A stretch of 62,771 nt of DNA, from contig JAJHSH010000005.1 in assembly GCA_022683945.1 (NCBI GenBank), positions 1 through 62,771 on the forward strand, given 5' to 3'. Under the pieces are notes generated by a model. The model ran no database searches. It had not been told where the DNA came from and worked only from the letters and a program-made list of their open reading frames with translations. Positions 34,136-43,909 of the stretch are shown here, in pieces. Both the position numbers and the translations under genes were made by a program. The DNA is from Candidatus Acetothermia bacterium. Its GTDB lineage: Bacteria > Bipolaricaulota > Bipolaricaulia > RBG-16-55-9 > DRXL01. Position 1 is the first letter of the stretch. Every line of letters begins with the position of its first letter.

Positions 34136-36622
34136 GTGCCGGAACGCATAGAGAGAGCCTTTATCGAAGACGAGATGCGCGTCTCGTATATTAATTACGC
34201 CATGAGCGTCATTAGGGGACGCGCCATCCCCGATGTTCGCGACGGGCTGAAACCCGTGCAGAGAAGAATTCTGTATACGATGTCGCAGTTGGGACTCGCC
34301 CCCAACCGTTCCCACAAGAAGTCCGCACGCATCGTCGGCGAATGCATGGGCAAATATCACCCGCACGGCGATCAGCCCGTATATGACACGATGGTCAACA
34401 TGGCGCAGCTCTTCTCGTTTCGCTATCCGTTGGTCGATGGGCAGGGGAATTTCGGCAGCATTGACGGCGACGAACCCGCGGCGATGCGCTACACCGAAGC
34501 GCGCCTCACCGCGCTGGCCGAAGAGCTCTTGGCCGAACTCGACGAAAATACCGTAGATTTCGTCCCGAATTTCGACGATTCGCTGACCGAACCCGTCGTC
34601 TTGCCCGCCAAGATCCCCAATCTCTTGCTCAACGGGTCTTGGGGGATCTCTGTAGGCATGACGACCCAGATCCCTCCGCATAATCTGTCCGAAGTGATCG
34701 ACGCGCTCGTCCACACGATTGACAAGACCGATGCTTCTATCGAAGAATTGATGCAGTTGATCAAGGGCCCGGACTTTCCCACGGGCGGGATTATCTTGGG
34801 GCGCGACGGGATCAGCGAAGCCTACCGAAACGGGGAGGGCAAGCTCCGCGTGCGCGGCGTCGCCCGCATCGAAGATCACAGCATTATCATCTCTGAAATC
34901 CCCTTTCAGGTGCGCAAGTCCACTCTGGTCGAAGCCATTGCCAATAAAGTGCGCTCCGGCGATATTGACGAGATCTCCGATCTCAGAGACGAGTCCGATC
35001 GCGACGGAATTCGCGTCGTCGTCGAACTCAAGCGCGGCAGCAACCCCCAATTGGTCTTGCAAAAGCTCTATAAGTACACTCCCCTAGAGTGGACCTTCGG
35101 AGCCAACTTCTTGGTGATCGTTGACGGGAACCCGCGCCGGCTCTCGCTCAAAGAGCTGCTCTATTATTTTATTGTCCATCGGCGCGAGGTCGTCCGTCGG
35201 CGCACACAATCCAGACTGAACGCCGCGCAAGAGCGCGCCCATCTCCTAGAGGGCATGCTCAAAGCCTTAGAAAATAGAGATGAGATCATTGCGCTCATCA
35301 GCAAGTCCAAAGACGTCGCTCAGGCGATGGAGGCGCTGCAGAAAAAATACAAGCTCTCAGAGAAACAAGCCGATGCTATTCTGAAGATGCAACTGCGCCG
35401 CTTTACAGCTTTAGAAACCCAAGAACTCAAAACGGAATTCGAAGAGAAGCAGCAAGCGATCAAAGAGTACAAATCTATTTTAGCCAGCCCGCAGAAGCTC
35501 GATAGTATTATTAAGTCGGAGCTGCTGGAACTGAAGAAGCGCTACGGTGACGCGCGTCGCACACAGGTCTTAGAGGGCGTTGATGGAGCGATGCTCTCGG
35601 AAGATGCGTTTATCCCGGATACGGATCTGCTCATCAGTGTCAGCGTCAAGGGCTACGCCAGCGCTCCCAAAGAAGAGGCCTATAGAAAGCAGCAGCGCGG
35701 CGGCAAAGGGATCTTGGTGATGCGCCTGCGCGACGGCGATGCGATGAAGCGCGTCTTCAGCTGCCATGCCAGAGATGATCTCTTGGTCTTCACCAAAGCC
35801 CATAAAGCCTATAAGTTAAAAGCCTATCAGTTATACTCAGAGCGGCGCGATGTCAAGGGCGAGAACCTGAGAAATTTCATCGGCATGAGCCCGGAAGAAG
35901 AAGTCTGCGCGCTGCTCCCGTTGCGTACCGACGGCACAGAGAATCGGTTCTGCGTGATGGCCACCGCTCAAGGGATCGTCAATCGCAACGCCTACGAAGA
36001 TTTCTACAATGCCCACACCAACGGCATTCTGGCGATCAATCCCGACGAGAGCGATGCTATTATCGACGCCATTCTCTCGCCCGGCGCGGGCGATCTTCTC
36101 TTGGCGAGCGCGCAGGGGATGACCATTCGCTTCAGAGAAGAAGAGGCGCGCTGCACCGGACGCCCAAGCAAGGGCGTCATCGGCATGCGCTTGAACGATG
36201 GGGATCGGCTCACCGGGCTGGTGGCGCTCGCCAAGAGCGATCCCGAAGATAAGCTCCTATTGGTCACCGAAAACGGCTATGGCAAGCGCACGCCGTTAGA
36301 AGAGTTTCCCATACAGGGGCGCGGTGGCAAGGGCGTCTTGGGCATCAAAGTGGACGAGAAGACCGGGCTGATCGTCGCCGCTGAAAGAGTCAAAGACGAC
36401 GACGAGATCATGGTCACGACCATCAACGGAAAAATTATTAGAATCTCAGCCGCAGAAGTGCGCATCGTCAGTCGCTACGCCAAGGGCGTAAAATTAATAG
36501 ATTTAGACGAGGGCGACAAAGTCGTCTCGGTGGTGCGTTACGTGCCGGGCAAGAATGGCGAGGCACCGGATGCTGAAGCATCCGGCTCAGAAGATGCAAG
36601 CCCGCTGAAGCGGGCTGCGTAG
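34136..36622 (+). CDS. gyrA: DNA gyrase subunit A
   Basis: 828 residues, GTG start after GAGAGGGGGA. The breakage-reunion domain has [45 protein letters not shown] and the catalytic Tyr in [12 protein letters not shown]. The coiled-coil [15 protein letters not shown] region is near 420. The C-terminal beta-pinwheel begins with the GyrA box QRGGKGI near 523 (first Arg replaced by Gln: QQRGGKG), marking gyrase rather than ParC. The last ~20 residues ([15 protein letters not shown]) are encoded by a family-2 repeat, so the natural tail seems replaced by repeat sequence. gyrB is not adjacent; gatB follows after 13 nt. Confidence 0.95.
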   Translation: MPERIERAFIEDEMRVSYINYAMSVIRGRAIPDVRDGLKPVQRRILYTMSQLGLAPNRSHKKSARIVGECMGKYHPHGDQPVYDTMVNMAQLFSFRYPLVDGQGNFGSIDGDEPAAMRYTEARLTALAEELLAELDENTVDFVPNFDDSLTEPVVLPAKIPNLLLNGSWGISVGMTTQIPPHNLSEVIDALVHTIDKTDASIEELMQLIKGPDFPTGGIILGRDGISEAYRNGEGKLRVRGVARIEDHSIIISEIPFQVRKSTLVEAIANKVRSGDIDEISDLRDESDRDGIRVVVELKRGSNPQLVLQKLYKYTPLEWTFGANFLVIVDGNPRRLSLKELLYYFIVHRREVVRRRTQSRLNAAQERAHLLEGMLKALENRDEIIALISKSKDVAQAMEALQKKYKLSEKQADAILKMQLRRFTALETQELKTEFEEKQQAIKEYKSILASPQKLDSIIKSELLELKKRYGDARRTQVLEGVDGAMLSEDAFIPDTDLLISVSVKGYASAPKEEAYRKQQRGGKGILVMRLRDGDAMKRVFSCHARDDLLVFTKAHKAYKLKAYQLYSERRDVKGENLRNFIGMSPEEEVCALLPLRTDGTENRFCVMATAQGIVNRNAYEDFYNAHTNGILAINPDESDAIIDAILSPGAGDLLLASAQGMTIRFREEEARCTGRPSKGVIGMRLNDGDRLTGLVALAKSDPEDKLLLVTENGYGKRTPLEEFPIQGRGGKGVLGIKVDEKTGLIVAAERVKDDDEIMVTTINGKIIRISAAEVRIVSRYAKGVKLIDLDEGDKVVSVVRYVPGKNGEAPDAEASGSEDASPLKRAA
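36564..36616. repeat. Family-2 hairpin pair inside the end of gyrA
   Basis: CACCGGATGCTGAAGCATCCGG and then AGCCCGCTGAAGCGGGCT, two hairpins in tandem separated by CTCAGAAGATGCA. The same order and spacing recur at 56693. Translated as the GyrA C-terminus. Confidence 0.8.
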
Positions 36623-36635
36623 TCTGCCCAGAGCC

Positions 36636-38042
36636 ATGCGCACGGTCATCGGTTTAGAAGTTCACGCCCAGCTCTTGACCAAGACCAAGCTCTTCTGTAG
36701 CTGCTCAGCCGAGTATTTCGGCGCGTCCCCCAATGCGCGCACCTGTCCCGTCTGTCTGGGGATGCCCGGCGCGCTGCCGGTGCTCAACGAGCTGGCTGTC
36801 GAGTATGCCCTCAAAGCCGCGCTCGCCCTGCACTGCGAGATTCCCCCGCGCTCGATCTTCGCCCGAAAAAATTATTTCTATCCCGATCTGCCCAAGGGGT
36901 ATCAGATCTCGCAGTATGAAGAGCCGCTGGCTGTCAAGGGCCATCTCGATCTGCCTACGGGGAAGCGCATCAGAATTCGCCGGCTTCATCTGGAAGAAGA
37001 TACGGGGAAGCTCCTGCATCGTCCTGAGGGGTACAGTTTAGTTGACCTCAATCGCGCCGGCGTACCGCTCATGGAGATCGTCAGCGAGCCTGATCTGGAT
37101 TCTCCTGAAGAAGCGAGGCTTTACGTCGAAGAGCTGCGACGCATCTTGCGCTATCTGGGCGTCTGCAGCGGCGACATGGAAGAAGGCTCGTTGCGATGCG
37201 ATGCGAACGTCTCCGTCAGCGTGGACGACCAACTGGGCACGAAGACGGAGATTAAGAATATGAACTCTTTTCGGGCCATCGAAGAGGCGCTGAAGTTCGA
37301 GGTCGCACGTCAGAAGGCCGTATTACAAAAGGGAGAGCAGATCGAGCAAGCCACGCTCACCTGGAACGAGATCACAGAGAAGACCGAGCTGATGCGCAGC
37401 AAAGAAGAAGCCGAGGACTATCGTTATTTTCCTGAGCCTGATTTGGTTCCTTTGCAGATAGAGGACGCTTGGAGAGAGAAAATGACGGAGTCACTGCCGG
37501 AGCTGCCCGCGGCCAAGCAGGCCCGCTGGGCGCACGATTACGGGCTGCCGGCGTATGACATTAGCGTGCTGACCGATGAGCGTCGCATCGCCGAGTATTT
37601 TGAAGAAGTCGTCAAAATCTATAACAAGCCCAAAGACGCGAGCAACTGGATGATGTCGGAGCTTTTGAGACTGCGCAAAGAAGCGCCGACGAGCGCGATC
37701 AAGATAGCCCCGAAAGACTTCGCTCACATCTTGCAGATGGTCGAGTCGGGACAGATCAATAGAAATACAGGCAAAGAAGTGATCGCAGAGGCTTTCCAGA
37801 CGGGCAAGACTCCCGAAGCGATCGTCCAAGAGAAGGGACTGAGCCAGATCGCCGACGAAGAGACGTTGCTCTCAGCGATAGATAGAGTCTTAGCTGAGAA
37901 CAGCAAAGCTGTAGCGGACTACAAATCGGGCAAAGAGGCCGTTGTCGGGTTCTTACAGGGCCAAGTGATGAGAGCAACGGGAGGCAAGGCCGATCCGAAG
38001 AAGGCCAGAGAACTGTTAATGCGGAAACTCACTGCGCTGTGA
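36636..38042 (+). CDS. gatB: Aspartyl/glutamyl-tRNA amidotransferase subunit B
   Basis: 468 residues. Part of GatCAB, which converts misacylated Glu-tRNA(Gln) or Asp-tRNA(Asn) to the amide forms. Family hallmarks: [21 protein letters not shown] at the N-terminus, [68 protein letters not shown] and [18 protein letters not shown] YqeY-like tail domain ends near 466. gatA and gatC are not in the window. Immediately follows gyrA. Confidence 0.97.
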   Translation: MRTVIGLEVHAQLLTKTKLFCSCSAEYFGASPNARTCPVCLGMPGALPVLNELAVEYALKAALALHCEIPPRSIFARKNYFYPDLPKGYQISQYEEPLAVKGHLDLPTGKRIRIRRLHLEEDTGKLLHRPEGYSLVDLNRAGVPLMEIVSEPDLDSPEEARLYVEELRRILRYLGVCSGDMEEGSLRCDANVSVSVDDQLGTKTEIKNMNSFRAIEEALKFEVARQKAVLQKGEQIEQATLTWNEITEKTELMRSKEEAEDYRYFPEPDLVPLQIEDAWREKMTESLPELPAAKQARWAHDYGLPAYDISVLTDERRIAEYFEEVVKIYNKPKDASNWMMSELLRLRKEAPTSAIKIAPKDFAHILQMVESGQINRNTGKEVIAEAFQTGKTPEAIVQEKGLSQIADEETLLSAIDRVLAENSKAVADYKSGKEAVVGFLQGQVMRATGGKADPKKARELLMRKLTAL

Positions 38043-38046
38043 GCCC

Positions 38047-38517
38047 TCAGGATCTTCTCTCGTTCAATCTATACGTCGCAATCCCAAAAGCAACAGCGAC
38101 ATTCAGAGATTCTTTCGTGCCGTGCATGGGGAGCGTGAGAATCGCATCGGCACGCTTCAAGAGCGCTTCCGAGAGCCCGGTCACTTCGTTGCCCAGCACC
38201 AGGGCGCTGGGGAATTGGGGAAGAAATTCGCGATAGTCTATCGCGGGCAACCTCAAATTGTTCTCCAGAGCAACGATCTGGACGTCCTGAGCTTTCAGAC
38301 GCTCCAGCAGTCTCCAAGTTTGCGCGACATGCTCCCACGGAACGGTCTTTTCGGCTCCTAGAGCTACTTTTTCGATCTCGTCGCGTGGCGGCGTTGGTGT
38401 GTAGCCGCACAGATAGATTTTAGTGATTCCCGCGGCGTCGGCGGTTCTGAAAATAGCCCCGACGTTGAAGGTGCTGCGGATGTTGTCGCAGACGACGTAG
38501 AAGTCTTGGGTGAACAT
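38047..38517 (-). CDS. SpoU/TrmH-family RNA 2'-O-methyltransferase
   Basis: 156 residues from ATG 38517, the typical start MFTQDFYVVCDNIRSTFNVG; the frame upstream is repeat. SPOUT knot fold with motif 1 NIRSTFNVGAIFRTADA, motif 2 FPSALVLGNEVTGLSEALL and motif 3 LTLPMHGTKESLNVAVAFGIATY. Methylates a ribose in tRNA or rRNA; it lacks an extra RNA-binding domain, as in TrmL/TrmH-like short members. The purine-rich repeat just upstream (GGGAGGGG) may supply its ribosome-binding site. Convergent with gatB. Confidence 0.92.
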   Translation of the reverse strand: MFTQDFYVVCDNIRSTFNVGAIFRTADAAGITKIYLCGYTPTPPRDEIEKVALGAEKTVPWEHVAQTWRLLERLKAQDVQIVALENNLRLPAIDYREFLPQFPSALVLGNEVTGLSEALLKRADAILTLPMHGTKESLNVAVAFGIATYRLNERRS

Positions 38518-38560
38518 AACCCCTCTACCCCTCCCCGACACGAAGGGGAATGGGGTTAGG
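38518..38560. repeat. Family-1-like repeat upstream of the TrmH-like gene
   Basis: AACCCCTCTACCCCTCCCCGACACGAAGGGGAATGGGGTT in outline: outer AACCCC/GGGGTT and inner CCCCT/AGGGG pairs. It lies between the divergent TrmH-like gene and hutH. Confidence 0.5.
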
Positions 38561-38564
38561 TCTA

Positions 38565-38594
38565 TTGTACACTATCGTGCGCCCTCGGTATACT
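38565..38594 (+). promoter_or_regulatory. hutH promoter, candidate leaderless
   Basis: -35 TTGTAC, 18-bp spacer, -10 TATACT, then only 6 nt to ATG 38601. The start of transcription would fall at or next to the A of the ATG. Confidence 0.6.
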
Positions 38595-38600
38595 AAAACT

Positions 38601-40088
38601 ATGATCGAGCTTGACGGAGATTCTCTGACGGTTCAAACCGCGAAGAAGATCATCTTCAGCCATGAGAGAATCTCTCTCGCGCTGAGCGCTCTGGAGCGCG
38701 TGCGCGCCGCCCGCGCCGTCGTCGCAGAGATCGTTGCTAGAAATCAAAGAATCTACGGGATCAATACGGGCTTCGGCAAGCTCAGCACCCAGACGATTCC
38801 CAGCGAAAAGCTCGCGCTGCTCCAGGAGAATCTCTTAAAGAGCCACGCCGTCGGCGTGGGCGACCCCCTGCCCGATGAGGTCGCGCGCGCTGCCCTGCTC
38901 TTTCGCTCAAATTCGCTCTTGCACGGACGCTCCGGCGTGCGCGTCGAAGTGATAGAATATCTCAAGAAATTTCTCGATCAGAACGTTGTCCCCGTCATCC
39001 CCGCCAAAGGCTCGGTTGGCTCCAGCGGGGATTTGGCCCCACTCGCACACTTAGCATTGCTGCTGATCGGCGAAGGCCAAGCCAAGTTCGGCGAAAAGAT
39101 TCTCTCCGGGAGAGAACTTCTGAAAGAACTTGGGCTGGAGCCGTTGCACTTAGCTCCCAAAGAAGGACTGGCGCTCATCAACGGGACGCAAGTGACGCTC
39201 GCGTTGGGGTTCGTCGCTTTCGCGCGGGCAGAGAAGCTCTTAACGCAAGCGCAAGCGATCAGCGCGCTCGCTCTGGAAGCCCTGCGCGGACACAGAGCAG
39301 CCTTCGACGAACGCCTCCATCGGGCGCGCCCGCACCCCGGCCAGCTCTCCGTGGCGCGAGAGCTGCGTGCGTGGCTCACCGGCAGCAAGCTCGCCGACAG
39401 CCGCACCGACGACGTGCAAGATAATTACACCCTGCGCTGCATCCCCCAAGTCTTGGGCGCTTCTGTAGATGCGCTCGCTTTTGTTCGAGAGAGATTCGAG
39501 ATCGAGATGAACTCGGCCACTGATAATCCCTTGGTCTTCGCCGAGACCCGAGAAGTCTTATCAGGGGGGAATTTTCACGGTCAGATATTAGCGTTCAGTT
39601 GCGAACTCTTGGCGCAAGCCATCTCGGAGATCGGGAATTTCTCCGAACGTCGCATTGCGCTCCTGCTCGAAGCCCCTGATCTCCCAAAGTTCTTAATCCA
39701 AGATGGCGGGCTCAATTCGGGGCTGATGGTGCCCCAGTACACGGCCGCAGCTCTGGTGGCCGAGAACAAAGTCTTGGCTCACCCGGCCAGCGTAGATTCC
39801 ATTCCCACATCAGGCGGCAAAGAAGACCACAACAGCATGGCCACCACGTCAGCTTATAAAGCCCTCAAGATCGTCGAAAACGTAGAGATAGTCCTAGCAA
39901 TAGAGCTATTGACGGTCTGCCAGGCTCTGGACTTTCGCAATCAAGAATTGATGGCCCCGCGCACCCGCGCGCTCTACGCGCACGTGCGCCGGCAGATACC
40001 GCATTTGGAAAAAGATCGGCTCTTGCAGTATGATATTCAACGTGCCTTGCACATTCTGAAGGAGGATCAGGGGCTGAATGGGATTTAA
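38601..40088 (+). CDS. hutH: Histidine ammonia-lyase (aromatic amino acid lyase family)
   Basis: 495 residues from ATG 38601; a longer reading enters a repeat. MIO-dependent lyase: NTGFGKLS near residue 50 (Tyr loop YGINTGFG), LLKSHAVGVGDPL near 80 whose Ser-His pair is the histidine-type selectivity motif, and the cofactor loop PAKGSVGSSGDLAPLAHLAL near 135. The MIO tripeptide reads Ser-Ser-Gly instead of the usual Ala-Ser-Gly. NSATDNPLVF near 310 and TSGGKEDHNSMATTSAYKA near 405 follow, the latter with Lys where characterised enzymes often have Gln. No other hut gene is nearby, so another aromatic amino acid remains possible. Overlaps era by 11 nt. Confidence 0.9.
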   Translation: MIELDGDSLTVQTAKKIIFSHERISLALSALERVRAARAVVAEIVARNQRIYGINTGFGKLSTQTIPSEKLALLQENLLKSHAVGVGDPLPDEVARAALLFRSNSLLHGRSGVRVEVIEYLKKFLDQNVVPVIPAKGSVGSSGDLAPLAHLALLLIGEGQAKFGEKILSGRELLKELGLEPLHLAPKEGLALINGTQVTLALGFVAFARAEKLLTQAQAISALALEALRGHRAAFDERLHRARPHPGQLSVARELRAWLTGSKLADSRTDDVQDNYTLRCIPQVLGASVDALAFVRERFEIEMNSATDNPLVFAETREVLSGGNFHGQILAFSCELLAQAISEIGNFSERRIALLLEAPDLPKFLIQDGGLNSGLMVPQYTAAALVAENKVLAHPASVDSIPTSGGKEDHNSMATTSAYKALKIVENVEIVLAIELLTVCQALDFRNQELMAPRTRALYAHVRRQIPHLEKDRLLQYDIQRALHILKEDQGLNGI

Positions 40089-40965
40089 ATCGGGGTTTGT
40101 CGGTCTTTTGGGGCAAGCCAACGCGGGCAAGTCGAGTTTTATCAACGCTCTGCTTGGCCAAAAGTTTCTGATTGTTTCCGAGAGGCGTCAGTCCACACGC
40201 CATCGGATTCGCTGCGTGCTCACCCTCCCCGGCGCGCAGATTGTCTTTGTAGATACCCCCGGACTGCACAAGCCTGTGGACAAACTCAGTCGTTATCTCA
40301 TCAAGCAAGCCTACGCGGCTCTCTCCGGGTTAGACGTATTGGTCTATATGACCGAGCCGTGGGGCAGACTTCACGAAGAAGACCAGAAAGCCTTTGAACA
40401 TCTGAAGAGCTTTCCCCAGCCGATGCTCTTGTTGGTGAACAAAATAGATCGTACGGACGCACGCACGCTCGAAGAGACGGTGCGCGCCTATCAACAGGCG
40501 GGGCTCTTTCGCGAGATCATCCCCGTCTCGTGTAAACAAGAAGCCAATTTAGGATTGGCCGCCAACAAGATCGCCGAGCTCTTGCCCGAAGGCCCCAAGT
40601 TCTTCCCCGACGAGACACGCACCGATCGCTCGCAGGAATTTATAGTAGCCGAATTCATCCGCGAGAAGATCTTTCAGTTGACGCACAAAGAGATCCCGTA
40701 TTCTACTGTGGTTGCAGTGACTCACCTGGCCGAGCGAGAAGATGGGCTTATGGAGATCTTTGCGAATATCTATGTGGCGCGCGAATCGCAAAAAGCGATT
40801 TTGATCGGGAGCGGAGGCCGGATGGTTAAAGAGATCGGGAGCTTAGCGCGTCAAGAGATCGAAGCGTTTTTAGGACGAAAAATCTATCTTGATTTGCAAG
40901 TGAAAGTACACCGAGATTGGAACGAGAGCGAAGCGGAGATCGCCCGGATGCTCGACCGGGCGTGA
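40078..40965 (+). CDS. era: GTPase Era
   Basis: 295 residues. 16S rRNA-processing GTPase needed for 30S assembly. G1 is GLLGQANAGKSSFINALLG, the G2 region is SERRQSTRHRIRC (Ser where most Era have Thr-Thr), G3 VFVDTPGLHKPVDKL, G4 LLVNKIDRTD. The C-terminal KH domain carries AEFIREKIFQLTHKEIPYSTVV and ILIGSGGRMVKEIGSLARQEIE with the KH loop. It starts inside the hutH end, implying cotranscription of two unrelated functions. Confidence 0.96.
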   Translation: MGFKSGFVGLLGQANAGKSSFINALLGQKFLIVSERRQSTRHRIRCVLTLPGAQIVFVDTPGLHKPVDKLSRYLIKQAYAALSGLDVLVYMTEPWGRLHEEDQKAFEHLKSFPQPMLLLVNKIDRTDARTLEETVRAYQQAGLFREIIPVSCKQEANLGLAANKIAELLPEGPKFFPDETRTDRSQEFIVAEFIREKIFQLTHKEIPYSTVVAVTHLAEREDGLMEIFANIYVARESQKAILIGSGGRMVKEIGSLARQEIEAFLGRKIYLDLQVKVHRDWNESEAEIARMLDRA

Positions 40966-40974
40966 TGATAGACG

Positions 40975-42894
40975 ATGGGCCCATCTCAGGGGAAGTTTCA
41001 GCACTCAGAAGCGCTCTTTCATGCGCTGGTCGAGAGCACGCTCGTCGGCATCTACGTAATTCAAGATGGCCGACTGGTCTATGTCAATCCCGTACTGGAA
41101 GAGCTCTTCGGTTATAGACAAGAAGAAGTCTCGCAGCGCTTGGTTATTGATCTTGTGCTTCCCGAAGATCGTGCACTGGTGCTGGAGAAGATCCGTGCTC
41201 GCGAGTCGGGCGAAATAGAAGAGGCGCGTTATACACTCCGTGCGCGGGCCAAAGATGGCCGCATCGTTTGGCTCGAAGTCTGGGGAGGCAGAAGCGAATG
41301 GGAGGGTCGGCCGGCGATTATAGGCACAGCCCTGAACATAACGCCCCAAAAAGAGACGGAACATCTGCGAAATATACTGATGAACATCGGCTCGCAGATC
41401 TTGCACAACACCAGCACCAAGACCATCTTAAAGACGGTCGTGCAGGCGTTACATCAGCATTCCAAATTTCGCAAGATCGGCTTCTCGATCTACACAGCGC
41501 CCAGCGACGCCGGCTCGGCTCAGCCGCCGCTCATCGCTGACTATCTGACCGCGGGACTCACCTCAGAAGAAGAGCAGCGCATTCGCCAGAATATCTCCGC
41601 AGGGAAGATCATCCCAGATCGTAGAATTTTGGAGACGGGGCAGCCCATAGGCGTTGCGCTCTATGTGACGCCGGGACGGATGCCGGAACTCCCGGAGTAT
41701 AGTGCAGCCTTGGTGCCCGAAGGGCAGACGTGGGGCCCCCACGACACGCTCTATATCTTCTTGCGCGTGGGAGAGCGCATCTTCGGGCGGATCGCGCTGG
41801 CCGATCCCCACGGCGGCCAGATCCCCACACCTGCCGAGATCGAGCCTCTGATACTCTTAGCCCACTTTGCCACGCTGGCCCTTCACCAGGCGCGCCAGCT
41901 AAGCGAGTTGCGCGAACAGCAGCAACAGATGCAAAGCTTAATCGCGTTTCTGCAGGCGCTCAACCAGTCCTCCACGCTGAGAGAACTGTTGGATATCGTC
42001 ATTCACGAGGCCATGCTTTTGATCCCACATGCGCAGGGCGGTTCTTTCTTAATGCTGAACCCCCATACAGAAGAGTTTGAGTTCAAGGCCGCCGTGGGCC
42101 AGGAACTGAAAGATTTACAGAAAGTGACTCTTCCCTATGAGCACGTGGCCCACACTCTGGGGCTGGAACATGGGCCGAAGCTCTTAACGGCTTCAGAGCG
42201 CTTAGCTCATCCCGTCATGGCCGAAATGGGGCCGCCGCCGGCCTCGACGCTCTCCCTACCGCTGCGCGACGAGCATGGCCGTATTATGGCCGTTCTCAAT
42301 ATTGACAACTACAGAGAAGAAGGCGTCTTCAGTCACGCCGACTTGGAAAGACTCGTCGTCTTTCGCACGCAGCTCGAACTGGCGCTCGCCCGCGAGCGCG
42401 ATCGCACTCATCTGCGAGAACTCAGCAAGCGCGATGCCCTGACCGAAGTCTACAACCGACGTACTTTGGAAGAAGCTCTGGAGCACTTAGAGAGAGCCCA
42501 GCGTCCCTTTGCGCTCGTCTTCGTTGATATTGACGACTTCTATACGGTGAACGATCGCTTTGGACACCTTGAGGGGGACAAAGTCATTCAAGAACTGGCG
42601 AACTTTTTGCGCCAGAACGTGCGCGCGGCAGATGGAGTCTATCGCTACGGCGGCGATGAGTTCGTGATCGTGATGGAGGGGACAAATCGCACAGAAGCGC
42701 AGCGCGCGATGGAGCGTCTGGAAGAGAAGCTGCACGCGCTATGCGCTCAATGGCGCACGCGCCTGCAGAGTATAGAGATCGCTCTGAGTTTGGGGATTTC
42801 CGACTGGTCGCCGGAGACGCCGCGCTCGCTGAGAGAGGTCCTTGAAGAGGCCGATCAATTTATGTATCGTCGTAAGCGGGCGAAGAAGATATGA
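40975..42894 (+). CDS. PAS-GAF-GGDEF diguanylate cyclase
   Basis: 639 residues, no membrane segment. N-terminal PAS domain (residues about 12-120: ALVESTLVGIYVIQDGRLVYVNP, later WEGRPAIIGTALNITPQK), a central region from about 125-310 probably also sensory, a GAF domain around 335-460 (LNQSSTLRELLDIVIHEAMLLIP), and a C-terminal GGDEF domain from 475. Its catalytic motif is intact (YRYGGDEFVIVMEG), and the inhibitory RxxD site lies five residues before it (RAADGVYRY). It should make c-di-GMP with product inhibition. Follows era closely and overlaps the GNAT gene by 4 nt. Confidence 0.93.
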   Translation: MGPSQGKFQHSEALFHALVESTLVGIYVIQDGRLVYVNPVLEELFGYRQEEVSQRLVIDLVLPEDRALVLEKIRARESGEIEEARYTLRARAKDGRIVWLEVWGGRSEWEGRPAIIGTALNITPQKETEHLRNILMNIGSQILHNTSTKTILKTVVQALHQHSKFRKIGFSIYTAPSDAGSAQPPLIADYLTAGLTSEEEQRIRQNISAGKIIPDRRILETGQPIGVALYVTPGRMPELPEYSAALVPEGQTWGPHDTLYIFLRVGERIFGRIALADPHGGQIPTPAEIEPLILLAHFATLALHQARQLSELREQQQQMQSLIAFLQALNQSSTLRELLDIVIHEAMLLIPHAQGGSFLMLNPHTEEFEFKAAVGQELKDLQKVTLPYEHVAHTLGLEHGPKLLTASERLAHPVMAEMGPPPASTLSLPLRDEHGRIMAVLNIDNYREEGVFSHADLERLVVFRTQLELALARERDRTHLRELSKRDALTEVYNRRTLEEALEHLERAQRPFALVFVDIDDFYTVNDRFGHLEGDKVIQELANFLRQNVRAADGVYRYGGDEFVIVMEGTNRTEAQRAMERLEEKLHALCAQWRTRLQSIEIALSLGISDWSPETPRSLREVLEEADQFMYRRKRAKKI

Positions 42895-43808
42895 TCGAGA
42901 TTCGGCCATTGCAGAGGCTCGAGGAGCTGCACGCCTGCGAACAGCTCCAGAAAGAGATCTGGGGATTTGAAGAGATCAGCGTCGTCCCCCATCATCTGCT
43001 TCTCACAACCATCAAGAACGGCGGGGTGCTCTTGGGGGCGTTCGAGCGTCAAGGGACTTCTGAAGAGCTCGTAGGCTTCGTCTACGGCTTCCCTGGCATC
43101 GAGAATAATAGATTGAAGCACTGTTCGCTCATGTGCGCCGTCGTCTCGGAGCATCGCTTTCAGGGTGCAGGGTACGAGCTGAAGCTCAAGCAGCGCGAGG
43201 CCGTGCTTGCCCAAGAGATCGAATTGATCACTTGGACATTTGATCCGCTCGTCAGCTCCAACGCGTATTTCAATCTGCACAAACTGGGCGTTATCTCCAA
43301 CCGATACGAGCGCGATCTCTACGGAGATATGCGCGACCGGCTCAATGCCGGACTGGAGACCGATCGCTTAACGGTCGAGTGGTGGATCAACAGTCCGCGC
43401 GTGCAAAGTAGCCTAACCCCTAGCTCCTTGCTCAAAGAGAAGGGAAACCCTCAGCTCGTCCCTCTCCCTTCCAGGGAGAGGGTGCAGGGTGAGGGTCGGG
43501 GAGGAGTTGGGGGAGAGGTCATCAATCAGACCGAAGAGCGCGACGGCTTTCTCGTCAATCGCGACTATTCTCTAAAGCACACCGAGCCGAGCTTGCTCTT
43601 GGAGATCCCGTATCGTTGGCGCGAGATGCGCGAGCAGCATATAGAATTGGTCAAAGAGTGGCGACAGGTGACGCGCGCGATCTTTGAGCACTATTTCGCT
43701 CAAAACTATTACGCGAGCGATTTTCTCGTCATAGAGCGTGAGGGACAGAAGCGCGCGTTCTATCTGTTGGAGAAAACCACAAAAGAAGTATTACTCAAGT
43801 CGCCCTGA
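42891..43808 (+). CDS. GNAT acyltransferase (COG3375-like), probable amino-acid N-succinyltransferase
   Basis: 305 residues. N-terminal GNAT-like domain: EIRPLQRLEELHACEQLQKEIWG, GGVLLGAFER, VGFVYGFPG and the acceptor segment SEHRFQGAGYELKLKQREAVLAQEIELITWTFDPL with NAYFNLHKLGV, as in COG3375 proteins encoded beside N-succinylamino-acid racemases. In Geobacillus that pair plus an M20 hydrolase converts D- to L-amino acids through N-succinyl intermediates. Residues about 174-211 (LVPLPSRERVQGEGRGG) are not part of the family; they are a translated palindromic repeat. The tail after it (RDYSLKHTEPSLLLEIPYRW) continues normal homology. Confidence 0.85.
   Translation: MIEIRPLQRLEELHACEQLQKEIWGFEEISVVPHHLLLTTIKNGGVLLGAFERQGTSEELVGFVYGFPGIENNRLKHCSLMCAVVSEHRFQGAGYELKLKQREAVLAQEIELITWTFDPLVSSNAYFNLHKLGVISNRYERDLYGDMRDRLNAGLETDRLTVEWWINSPRVQSSLTPSSLLKEKGNPQLVPLPSRERVQGEGRGGVGGEVINQTEERDGFLVNRDYSLKHTEPSLLLEIPYRWREMREQHIELVKEWRQVTRAIFEHYFAQNYYASDFLVIEREGQKRAFYLLEKTTKEVLLKSP
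43447..43506. repeat. Family-1 palindromic repeat inserted in frame in the GNAT gene
   Basis: Contains CCCTCTCCCTTCCAGGGAGAGGG flanked by CCCTCAGCTCGT and GCAGGGTGAGGG. The reading frame continues through it. Confidence 0.85.
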
Positions 43809-43909
43809 TGGTCTTGGCTTGTCCCGATGTGGCTCCTAGGCTATTATAGAGTGCTATGGATATCGCTCAACTGCAAGCGGATGATGAGTGGCTCGCGGAT
43901 CATCAGCTC

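Noticed and set aside
34133..35062. 309-codon minus-strand ORF inside gyrA
   Set aside because: Antisense of a firmly identified conserved gene in GC-rich DNA; no homology and no start signals.
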